A DNA stretch of 64,000 nucleotides from NCBI GenBank assembly GCA_013823135.1, contig PNLP01000012.1, forward strand, positions 62,001 through 126,000, written 5' to 3'. The notes under the pieces are model-generated. The model was given only the letters and a program-made list of their open reading frames with translations. It was not told where the DNA came from and searched no databases. The translations under genes were made by a program, and so were the position numbers. Each line of letters begins with the position of its first letter. Position 1 is the stretch's first letter. This stretch comes from Planctomycetaceae bacterium (GTDB lineage: Bacteria > Planctomycetota > Planctomycetia > Gemmatales > Gemmataceae). This document shows, piece after piece, positions 57,815-64,000 of this stretch.

Positions 57815-59449
57815 ATGTCGGACACACCCCAGGCAGCCAAGGCGTCCACGACGAGCCACCGACTCACCGCTCCGGGTGCTGTCGGTTCGGCAGGTAAGCC
57901 ATCCGCAGGCAATTCCTACGACGAACTCCCTTACGACAGCCACCCATTCCAGCAGACGCACCCTTCCCGCCTCGCGACGGTCGCTACCCTGTTCGGGCTG
58001 AAACCCACCGCCGTGGAAGCGTGCCGCGTTCTGGAACTCGGGTGCGCTGCGGGAGGCAACATCGTCTCCATCGGGGAATTGTTCCCAAACAGCGAGTTTG
58101 TCGGAGTTGACCTTTCGGGCCGGCAGATCGCAGACGGACAGCGCGTGATCGAGGCCGCGGGACTGAAGAACGTCAAGCTCATCCACGCGAGCATCACCGA
58201 TGTGGACGAGAGCTACGGCACGTTCGACTACATCATTTGCCATGGCGTGTTCTCGTGGGTGCCAGACCCCGTTCGGCAGAAAATCCTGGCGATTTGCTCG
58301 GCCAACCTGACCCCGAACGGCATCGCATACGTGTCGTACAACACGTACCCCGGCTGGCACATGCGGGGCATGATCCGCGACATGATGCAGTTCCACTCGG
58401 GCCGATTCGACAACGCCAAACAGAAAGTCGAGCAGGCCCGCGCGTTGCTCGATTTCCTCGCGCAGACCACGAAGAACGACACCGGCCCCTACGGCACGCT
58501 GCTCCGGCAAGAACTCGAAAGCCTCCGCCATCAGTCCGACAACTACCTGTACCACGAGCACCTGGAGGAAGTGAACGACCCGCTGTACTTCCACCAATTC
58601 GTCGACATGGCGACGAGGCACAACCTCCGATACCTGGGTGAGGCACGGCTCGCCACGATGGTCACCACGAACTTCTCGCCCGACGTGCGAAAGGCCATCT
58701 CCGCGGTCGCAACGGATCAGGTTCAGATGGAACAGTACCTCGATTTCGTCCGCAACCGGACGTTCCGGGAGACGCTGCTCATCCGCCACGAGTTGACCCC
58801 GCACTGGGCGATCCAGCCCGAGGCGATCCGCCAGCTTCACTTTGGAATCGCGAAACGATCCGCGGACGATTCCATTGACGTCAGGTCAACCGCACAGGCA
58901 CGGTACTCAAGCCCTACCGGAATGACGCTGACCACGAGCAACCCGATCCTCAAGGCGGGGATGCAGATTCTCGGTCAGCGGTGGCCCGCGACCGTCTCGT
59001 TCGCCGAGCTCGATGCCGCTGTTGTGGAAACACTCGGTACGCCGTCGGATAACGGGCAACAACTCGCCGTCGCCCTGCTGAACACGTACCTGTCCTCGAA
59101 CTTGATCGAGCTCCATGCAACCCCCATCGTTCCCACGCCCGTAAGCGACAGGCCTGTCGCGTTGGCCGTCGCACGGGCGAACCTCGAATGTGGGCAGACG
59201 GGCGTCGCGACCCGCCGGCATGAATTCATCCGGACGAACGACCTCGATATGCGGCTCATCCCCTTGCTCGACGGCACGCGTGATCGGGCTGCGTTACTGG
59301 ACAGGCTTGTTGAACTCGCTGTCGCGGGGGAGTTTCTGGTTCAAAAGGATGCGAAACGGTTTACCAAACCCGATGCGTTGCGTGCGGCCATGAGCCCCGC
59401 GATGGATTCGGCGCTGGAACGCTACGCGGGCGCAGGCTTGCTGAAGTGA
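57815..59449 (+). CDS. Class I SAM-dependent methyltransferase with methyltransferase regulatory domain
   Basis: 544 residues from ATG 57815. The N-terminal 35 residues are unstructured. The Rossmann methyltransferase (about 60-215) has VLELGCAAGGNIVSIGELFPNSEFVGVDLSGRQI (motif I and the acidic ribose-binding Asp), IHASITDVDESYGTFDYIICHGVFSWV (motif IV) and LTPNGIAYVSYNTYPGWHM. From about 225 it matches the methyltransferase regulatory domain (PF10119-like: NDPLYFHQFVDMATRHNLRYLGEARLATM, YLDFVRNRTFRETLL), and a third region, about 385-544, resembles winged-helix segments (LDGTRDRAALLDRLVELAVAGE). Substrate is unknown; similar proteins occur singly in many bacteria and are seldom characterised. 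Confidence 0.85.
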   Translation: MSDTPQAAKASTTSHRLTAPGAVGSAGKPSAGNSYDELPYDSHPFQQTHPSRLATVATLFGLKPTAVEACRVLELGCAAGGNIVSIGELFPNSEFVGVDLSGRQIADGQRVIEAAGLKNVKLIHASITDVDESYGTFDYIICHGVFSWVPDPVRQKILAICSANLTPNGIAYVSYNTYPGWHMRGMIRDMMQFHSGRFDNAKQKVEQARALLDFLAQTTKNDTGPYGTLLRQELESLRHQSDNYLYHEHLEEVNDPLYFHQFVDMATRHNLRYLGEARLATMVTTNFSPDVRKAISAVATDQVQMEQYLDFVRNRTFRETLLIRHELTPHWAIQPEAIRQLHFGIAKRSADDSIDVRSTAQARYSSPTGMTLTTSNPILKAGMQILGQRWPATVSFAELDAAVVETLGTPSDNGQQLAVALLNTYLSSNLIELHATPIVPTPVSDRPVALAVARANLECGQTGVATRRHEFIRTNDLDMRLIPLLDGTRDRAALLDRLVELAVAGEFLVQKDAKRFTKPDALRAAMSPAMDSALERYAGAGLLK

Positions 59450-59461
59450 TAATTTCGGCTT

Positions 59462-60910
59462 TCAGAGTCTTCCGGTAACGGGTTCAACTGCAAACGTGAA
59501 GCCATCGGCGGAGACGACGGAGGGGAGTGGCAACGCGGCGCGGTCGTGGCACGGGCGGTCGTCGATCCGGAACTGGCCGCTCGGCACGCGAACTCCCAAC
59601 CCGTCCTTCGAGCGGTAGATCGACACCGCGGCAGGCAAGTCGGGCATCACGATGTGGGCATTCGGCCCTGGCCCCAGCATCACCTCATTCGCCATCAGCA
59701 AAACCCCGTCCACGGCGACCGGCAACCGATGACCGCTGGTGAGTTCGAGCCTTGCCGTGCCGCTAACCAAAACTGGGCGGTGGAAGAGGAACTGGCACGT
59801 CGCTCCGAGCGTCACGCGGTCACCAGCCGCAAGCAGCGAGCGCGTCGAGCTCTTCCCGTTCACGAGCACACCTTTGCCACTCTCGACGACGTAGCCTTCG
59901 CCATCGCGTGCGAGTTCGGCGTGCAAGCGTGACACGTCCGCGAACAGGGGAACATCCACCGGCCCGTCCGCGGTCGCCTGCCCGAAGGTCACGCGATTCG
60001 ACAGGCAGACGAGATACCCACCCACGCCGTCCACCCACAGCAGGAACCGCTTGGGTAACGCTGCCGCTGGAACGGGGGGCGACTGGGATTGCGATGCTGC
60101 AGGAGCAGCCACCGGATAAGGCAGCGTGGGGGAATCTCGTCGGGGGGAAGAATCCCTGCGGTCTACACGGAGTTCGACCCCGTCGCCGTCGTGCTCACCA
60201 ACATTGTCGTGTGGGAATGCGGCGAGCCATGCCTTCCCACGAAGAGCCTTCGCCTCACGGTGGTCGGGCGCTGCCGCGAGTACCTCCTCAGCAATACCCA
60301 ATGCGTCACGCCATCGCTTGGCCTCGGCCGCATCGTAAAGCCGCGAGACGGCAGCGCGGAACCGCGTATGCCTCAGTTCGACTTCGGCACGAAACGCGGC
60401 GAACCCGGTCGGCGGGCACGGGAGCCTGGGTTCGATTTTGTCGAGCAGTGCGGCGGCCCGAAGAAACTCTCCGCGGTCGGCAAGCTCGGCTGCCATGCCC
60501 CAGTCCTGCGCTACTGCTTCGAGTTGTGCAAGGTCCGGGTGGCGCACGCCACGATCACGCAGTCGCCCAACGACGGCAACAGTTCGGAGCGGGTCGCCTG
60601 CCTCAAGTGCCGAGTGTGCCTGAACAAGCCCGAGACGGGTCAAGGATTGCCTGAGATTTGCAACCGCGGCTTCACCCGTGTTCAGCGACTCAGCCGCGAT
60701 CAAGTCACGCCACGCGGCGTCGTGGTGGTGGAGGTCGAGCGACTTCGCCGCACGGGCCAGATACGCCGCAACAACAGAACGTGCGAGCCGCGAGGCTTTG
60801 CGGTGGCCCATCGCAACAAGTGGTTCGATGAGTCGATGCGCGTCCTCAGGGCGGTTGTTGTTCACCGCCTCCTGAGCTTGACGCAACGTAACCCACGGGG
60901 AATCAGACAT
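59462..60910 (-). CDS. FHA-domain protein with N-terminal helical repeats
   Basis: 482 residues from ATG 60910. Residues 1-255 are helical, with TPR-like units (AQEAVNNNRPEDAHRLIEPLVAMGH, WRDALGIAEEVLAAAPDHREAKALRGKAWLAA). A Pro/Ser linker covers about 275-305. An FHA-type region follows (about 310-395: VSNR-like LSNRVTFGQ, DVSRLHAELARDGEGYVVESGKGVLVNGKSSTRSLLAAGDRVTLG), with the Arg/Ser-xx-His phosphothreonine pocket kept as SRLHAEL. A second, weaker copy (about 405-480, NEVMLGPGPNAHIVMPDLPAAVSIYRSKDG) lacks SxxH. Such proteins read phosphothreonines made by Ser/Thr kinases, which planctomycetes have in number; none is in the window. It is convergent with the methyltransferase gene (12 bases between stops). 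Confidence 0.83.
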   Translation of the reverse strand: MSDSPWVTLRQAQEAVNNNRPEDAHRLIEPLVAMGHRKASRLARSVVAAYLARAAKSLDLHHHDAAWRDLIAAESLNTGEAAVANLRQSLTRLGLVQAHSALEAGDPLRTVAVVGRLRDRGVRHPDLAQLEAVAQDWGMAAELADRGEFLRAAALLDKIEPRLPCPPTGFAAFRAEVELRHTRFRAAVSRLYDAAEAKRWRDALGIAEEVLAAAPDHREAKALRGKAWLAAFPHDNVGEHDGDGVELRVDRRDSSPRRDSPTLPYPVAAPAASQSQSPPVPAAALPKRFLLWVDGVGGYLVCLSNRVTFGQATADGPVDVPLFADVSRLHAELARDGEGYVVESGKGVLVNGKSSTRSLLAAGDRVTLGATCQFLFHRPVLVSGTARLELTSGHRLPVAVDGVLLMANEVMLGPGPNAHIVMPDLPAAVSIYRSKDGLGVRVPSGQFRIDDRPCHDRAALPLPSVVSADGFTFAVEPVTGRL

Positions 60911-60961
60911 GAGAATTCACTTGGCTCGGTGGGCTGACAGAACCCCGCCCGCCCGCAACCG

Positions 60962-61342
60962 TCATTCTTCGACCTCGACCTTACCCGAGCGTCGGAAGTC
61001 GATCGAAACGGTCCGCTTGTCGAACTTGAAGTCGATCCAGCGGTCGTCCACCTCGAACCTTTTCATTCGGCCTTCAGGGAGGGTGAAGCACACCAGAACC
61101 GGCTTGCCGGTGGAGGGGTGGATGAACCACACCTGATGTTTGCCGGGGAGTGGTGTGAAGGTGCGCGAGAACTCGGCGAGCGTGAGTGCGACCGGCACTT
61201 GCGCCGCGGGCACGGGAATCGCCTGCGGGGCAGGTAACGGCATCGGTTGCGGAACGGGCAACTCGATTGGCCGCGCCGCTGGTGGCGGCAACGGCGGCTG
61301 ACCCGCCACGCTCAGGCCAAGAACGAGGAACAACGGCATCAT
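60962..61342 (-). CDS. Secreted proline-rich small protein
   Basis: 126 residues from ATG 61342, eight bases after AGGAG. A short signal peptide (MMPLFLVLGLSVAGQ) is followed by a proline-rich stretch (about 16-50, repeated P-x-P units) and a compact C-terminal part with strands: LTLAEFSRTFTPLPGKHQVWFIHPSTGKPVLVCFTLPEG and FEVDDRWIDFKFDKRTVSIDFRRSGKVEVEE. The second half is acidic and basic in alternation, typical of a small beta domain. I cannot name a family. The upstream neighbour in the same direction is yebC (63 bases between), so it may share that transcript. Confidence 0.7.
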   Translation of the reverse strand: MMPLFLVLGLSVAGQPPLPPPAARPIELPVPQPMPLPAPQAIPVPAAQVPVALTLAEFSRTFTPLPGKHQVWFIHPSTGKPVLVCFTLPEGRMKRFEVDDRWIDFKFDKRTVSIDFRRSGKVEVEE

Positions 61343-61404
61343 GGCGGCATCTCCTGAAGGTTGTCGGTGATGATCGCCAGCCCTGGCATCGAACGCGAAC
61401 GGGG

Positions 61405-62148
61405 TTATTCCTCACCCATCTCGGCTGTCAAAATGGCTTCGGTGTAGACGTTCTGCACGTCGTCATGATCGTCGAGCGCGTCAATGAAGCGGAGCAACTT
61501 CTTCCCCGATTCGACGTCGATCTCTTTCTGGGCCTTGGCAAGATACTTTACTTCGGCCTCGGTCGGCTCGATGTTCGCCTTCTTCAGGGCGTCCATCACC
61601 GCGGTGAAGTTCGACGGCTCGCACTTGATCTCGAAGACATCCCCTTCGCGGGTCAGATCCTCCGCGCCTGCGTCGAGAGCCAGGGTCAACAGCGCGTCTT
61701 CGTCGGGGTACTTCGTGGCGTCGATGGCGAAGAAGCCTTTACGTTCGAACATGTACGCGACGCAGCCGGGCTTGCCCGGTTCCGTGCCGGCTTTCTGGAA
61801 GATCTGCCGAATTTCGCCGTTGGTACGGTTGCGATTGTCGGTCATCACTTCGACCAACACGGCGCAGCTGCCAGGACCGTAGCCCTCGTACATCACTTCA
61901 TCGAAGTTGACGCCGTCGAGTTCGCCGGTGCCACGCTTGATCGCCCGCTCGATGTTTTCCTTCGGCATCGAAACCGAACGGGCCTTGTCGATGGCGTAGC
62001 GGAGTTTGAGGTTCGTGTCAGGATCGCCGCCGCCAGCGCGTGCCGCGATGATGATGTACCGACTCAACTTGCTGAAGACTTTACCGCGTTTGGCATCAAC
62101 GATGGCCTTGTGCCGGGCCATGTTCTTGTAGTGACTGTGACCTGCCAT
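61405..62148 (-). CDS. yebC: YebC/PmpR-family transcriptional regulator or translation factor
   Basis: 247 residues from ATG 62148, with GAGG eight bases upstream. The start MAGHSHYKNMARHKAIVDAKRGKVFSKLSRYIIIAAR is diagnostic (the family has MAGHSKW..I.HRK...DA.R...F). Further strings: GGDPDTNLKLRYAIDKARSVSMPKENIERAIKRGTGE and YEGYGPGSCAVLVEVMTDNRNRT. YebC proteins were described as DNA-binding regulators (PmpR) and recently as ribosome-associated factors helping translation through proline runs. Cytoplasmic. Downstream of pnp in the same direction but separated by a nested palindrome. Confidence 0.94.
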   Translation of the reverse strand: MAGHSHYKNMARHKAIVDAKRGKVFSKLSRYIIIAARAGGGDPDTNLKLRYAIDKARSVSMPKENIERAIKRGTGELDGVNFDEVMYEGYGPGSCAVLVEVMTDNRNRTNGEIRQIFQKAGTEPGKPGCVAYMFERKGFFAIDATKYPDEDALLTLALDAGAEDLTREGDVFEIKCEPSNFTAVMDALKKANIEPTEAEVKYLAKAQKEIDVESGKKLLRFIDALDDHDDVQNVYTEAILTAEMGEE

Positions 62149-62201
62149 TTCCTGAACCTCAACTCGAAGATCTCTATTCGATCAGTATAGCGGATGGGAT
62201 C

Positions 62202-62265
62202 GTTTAGCGGTGGCCCCACCGGGACCACCGACACGCAAGCAGCCCCGTCGGGGCTGCCGCTAAAC
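62202..62265. repeat. Nested palindrome between pnp and yebC
   Basis: Outer arms 62202-62217 and 62250-62265 (16 bases, 14 matching; GTTTAGCGG..). Inner hairpins: 62209-62229 (GGTGG...CCACC, one mismatch) and 62240-62258 (GCAGCCCC-GTC-GGGGCTGC, perfect). Same plan as the element at 16917-16976. Confidence 0.85.
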
Positions 62266-62297
62266 GGTTTGAGATGAATCAACTACTCAAAAGACAA

Positions 62298-64000
62298 TCA
62301 ATCCCGGCGTGGGCCGCGACCGCCGCCACCGCCGCCACGGTGACCGCCCCGGCCACCACCACGGTCGCCGCGATCGCCACCTCGGTCACCGCCACGATCG
62401 CCTCGGTCTTCACGGGGTGGGCGTGGTGGTTGTTCGCCACCCTCTGCACCGCCCTCGACCGGTGGGAGCATCGCCTTGCGTGACAGCTTCACGCGGCCCT
62501 GGTCGTCGATCGCGATGACCTTGACCTTCACTTGATCGCCGACTTGCACCACGTCGGATGGGTGACCGACGTAGCCGTTGTCGAGTTCCGAGATGTGGCA
62601 GAGCCCATCGCGACCCGGTGCGATCTCGACAAACGCACCGAATTCCTTGAGGGTGATGACCTTGCCGTCGTAGATCGCCCCGACCTTGATCTCGGCGCAC
62701 AGCGCCTCGACCCGTCGCTTGGCTTCCTCGACCCCCTCGGCATCCAGGCCCGCGATCGACACGGTGCCGTCGTCCTCGACTTCGATCTTCGCGCCGGTTT
62801 CTTCCTGCATGGCGCGGATGTTCTTGCCGCCCGGCCCGATGAGCAACCCGATCTTTTCGGGGCTGATCTTCGTGGTCAGCATTCGCGGTGCGAACCCGCT
62901 GATCTCCTTGCGAGGAGCTGGCAGCGAGGCGAGCATCGTCTTGAGAATCTGGAGGCGGCCTTCGCGGGCCTGTTCCAGTGCGCCGCGGATGATCGCCTCG
63001 GAGACGCCATCGAGCTTGATGTCGAGCTGGATGCCCGTCACGCCCTTCTGGGTGCCGGCCACCTTGAAGTCCATGTCGCCGTAATGGTCCTCGTCGCCCT
63101 GGATGTCCGTGATGAGGGTGTACTTGTCGCCCTCGGAAACCAGCCCGACTGAGATACCCGCGACCGGTCGCTTGATCGGCACGCCCGCGTCCATCAGCGA
63201 CAGTGTTCCGCCGCAAACCGACGCCATGCTCGACGAGCCGTTCGACTCCAGAATCTCGGACACGAGGCGAATCGTGTACGGGAACCGGGTTGCGGGCGGA
63301 ATAACCGCCTTCAGCGATCGCTCGGCCAGCATACCGTGCCCGATTTCGCGACGACCCGGAGCCCGGATCGGCTTGCACTCACCCACCGAGTACGGCGGGA
63401 AGTTGTAATCGAGCATGAACTTCTTCGAGAACTCGTCGCCGAGGCCGTCCACCTTCTGCTCGTCGGCGATGGTGCCCAGAGTGGTGACCACGAGAGCCTG
63501 CGTTTCCCCGCGTTGGAACACAGCTGTGCCGTGTGTCCGTGGGAGTACGCCCACTTCACACCAGATGTTCCGCAGATCCTTCGGCCCGCGACCGTCGATA
63601 CGGCTGCCGGTCATGGTGATCTCGCGGAAAACTCGCTCGCGCAGAGCACCAATTGCCGCACTCACCTGGCCTGCGGTGTAATTCGAGTCGGTCGATCCTT
63701 CGGGGATGTATTGCCCCTTGATCTTGTCCTTGAAAGCATCGAGAGCCGTGTTGCGGGCGTGCTTCCCAACGGTGAGGTACAGCGCCTTGAACTCGGCCCC
63801 GTACTTCGCGTACAGTTCCGCGGCCAGTGGGTCTGCGGGCTTGACGGGAGGCAACACCTTTGGCCCGAGGCCAGCCTCGGTGCGGAGGCGTTCGATCGCG
63901 TCGATGGCAATGGCGCACTGCTTGTGAGCTTCGGCGATTGCATCGCCGGCTTCCTGCTCGGGGAGCTCGCGTGCGAACCCCTCGATCATGCACACAGCGT
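62298..64000 (-). CDS. pnp: Polyribonucleotide nucleotidyltransferase (PNPase), 5' part beyond window
   Basis: The frame enters from the right edge with no start; about 567 residues are visible, roughly the last three quarters of a typical PNPase. It degrades RNA 3'-5' with phosphate, in a trimer. The second RNase PH-like domain holds the catalytic strings GEAQALVVTTLGT-like GETQALVVTTLGT, FMLDYNFPPYSVGE, RREIGHGMLAERSL and LIT DIQGDEDHYGDMDFKVAG, ending with KDLR..I. A KH domain (KIGLLIGPGGKNIRAMQEETGAKI) and an S1 domain (VGAIYDGKVITLKEFGAFVEIAPGRDGLCHISEL) follow. The last about 35 residues are an RG/RGG tail (RGDRGG units), unusual for PNPase and a likely RNA-binding extension. It is followed by a nested palindrome and yebC. 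Confidence 0.95.
   Translation of the reverse strand, partial: AVCMIEGFARELPEQEAGDAIAEAHKQCAIAIDAIERLRTEAGLGPKVLPPVKPADPLAAELYAKYGAEFKALYLTVGKHARNTALDAFKDKIKGQYIPEGSTDSNYTAGQVSAAIGALRERVFREITMTGSRIDGRGPKDLRNIWCEVGVLPRTHGTAVFQRGETQALVVTTLGTIADEQKVDGLGDEFSKKFMLDYNFPPYSVGECKPIRAPGRREIGHGMLAERSLKAVIPPATRFPYTIRLVSEILESNGSSSMASVCGGTLSLMDAGVPIKRPVAGISVGLVSEGDKYTLITDIQGDEDHYGDMDFKVAGTQKGVTGIQLDIKLDGVSEAIIRGALEQAREGRLQILKTMLASLPAPRKEISGFAPRMLTTKISPEKIGLLIGPGGKNIRAMQEETGAKIEVEDDGTVSIAGLDAEGVEEAKRRVEALCAEIKVGAIYDGKVITLKEFGAFVEIAPGRDGLCHISELDNGYVGHPSDVVQVGDQVKVKVIAIDDQGRVKLSRKAMLPPVEGGAEGGEQPPRPPREDRGDRGGDRGGDRGDRGGGRGGHRGGGGGGRGPRRD

Noticed and set aside
59462..59700. Second FHA domain as a functional phosphopeptide reader
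   Set aside because: It lacks the Arg and SxxH pocket residues that the first FHA domain keeps; I describe it only as a weak copy.

Overview
The window is GC-rich bacterial chromosome, almost certainly from a planctomycete and most like the Gemmata group (order Gemmatales). The assignment rests on gene content: four Tat-exported DUF1501 proteins, a PSCyt1-DUF1549-DUF1553 cytochrome protein paired with one of them, two DUF1559 prepilin-like proteins with H-X9-DG tails, DUF1080-type secreted proteins, a beta-propeller/phosphoesterase fusion, a Uma2 nuclease-like protein and several planctomycete-only families. I see no transposase, prophage, rRNA or CRISPR array. It is ordinary chromosome with housekeeping genes set among many secreted, probably carbohydrate-related proteins.

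Layout. 1-5 kb: an M28 peptidase (cut by the left edge), a FliA/WhiG-type sigma factor, a secreted alpha/beta hydrolase and a secreted protein of unknown function. 5-8.5 kb: a minus-strand run ROK kinase, trpF, ROK kinase, histidinol-phosphatase-like phosphatase. 8.6-16 kb: the propeller/phosphoesterase fusion, a MESH1-like alarmone hydrolase, two tandem secreted CxxC paralogues and leucyl aminopeptidase. 16-22 kb: SMP-30 protein, large secreted esterase, GNAT acetyltransferase, and an unusual fusion of a tRNA uridine hydroxylase (TrhO) with an RluA pseudouridine synthase. 21.6-33 kb: DUF1559 pair, DUF1549/DUF1553 plus DUF1501 operon, secreted and WD40 proteins, another DUF1501. 33-38 kb: DTW-domain tRNA modification enzyme, tRNA-Cys, RraA-like protein, DUF1501, Uma2. 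38-47 kb: DUF1080 protein, PQQ sugar dehydrogenase fused to a dihaem cytochrome, G8/beta-helix protein, double-domain esterase, DUF1501. 47-54 kb: a minus-strand housekeeping run purA, flavin disulfide reductase, uppS, cdsA, phoH, with tRNA-Gln upstream. 54-64 kb: a beta-helix protein overlapping two tiny membrane proteins that both carry HEHVH, a TPR protein, a methyltransferase with regulatory domain, an FHA protein, yebC and the 3' part of pnp.

Two things stand out. The first is the three-gene cluster at 54.1-56.4 kb, joined by 4-base stop/start overlaps. It encodes a secreted beta-helix protein and two paralogous membrane proteins of 144 and 133 residues that share a HExxH-type motif and that I cannot assign to a described system. 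The second is a set of intergenic palindromes. Four (near 16.9, 43.7, 49.4 and 62.2 kb) share one architecture, an outer inverted repeat whose two arms are each a hairpin, although their sequences differ. Three further inverted repeats (15.9, 48.4, 51.8 kb) and a 21-bp tandem repeat (53.8 kb) add to the repeat load.

Limits: assignments are from reading motifs by eye, without database searches. Start sites were chosen from Shine-Dalgarno-like sequences, signal peptides and overlaps. Residue positions given as 'about' are approximate.
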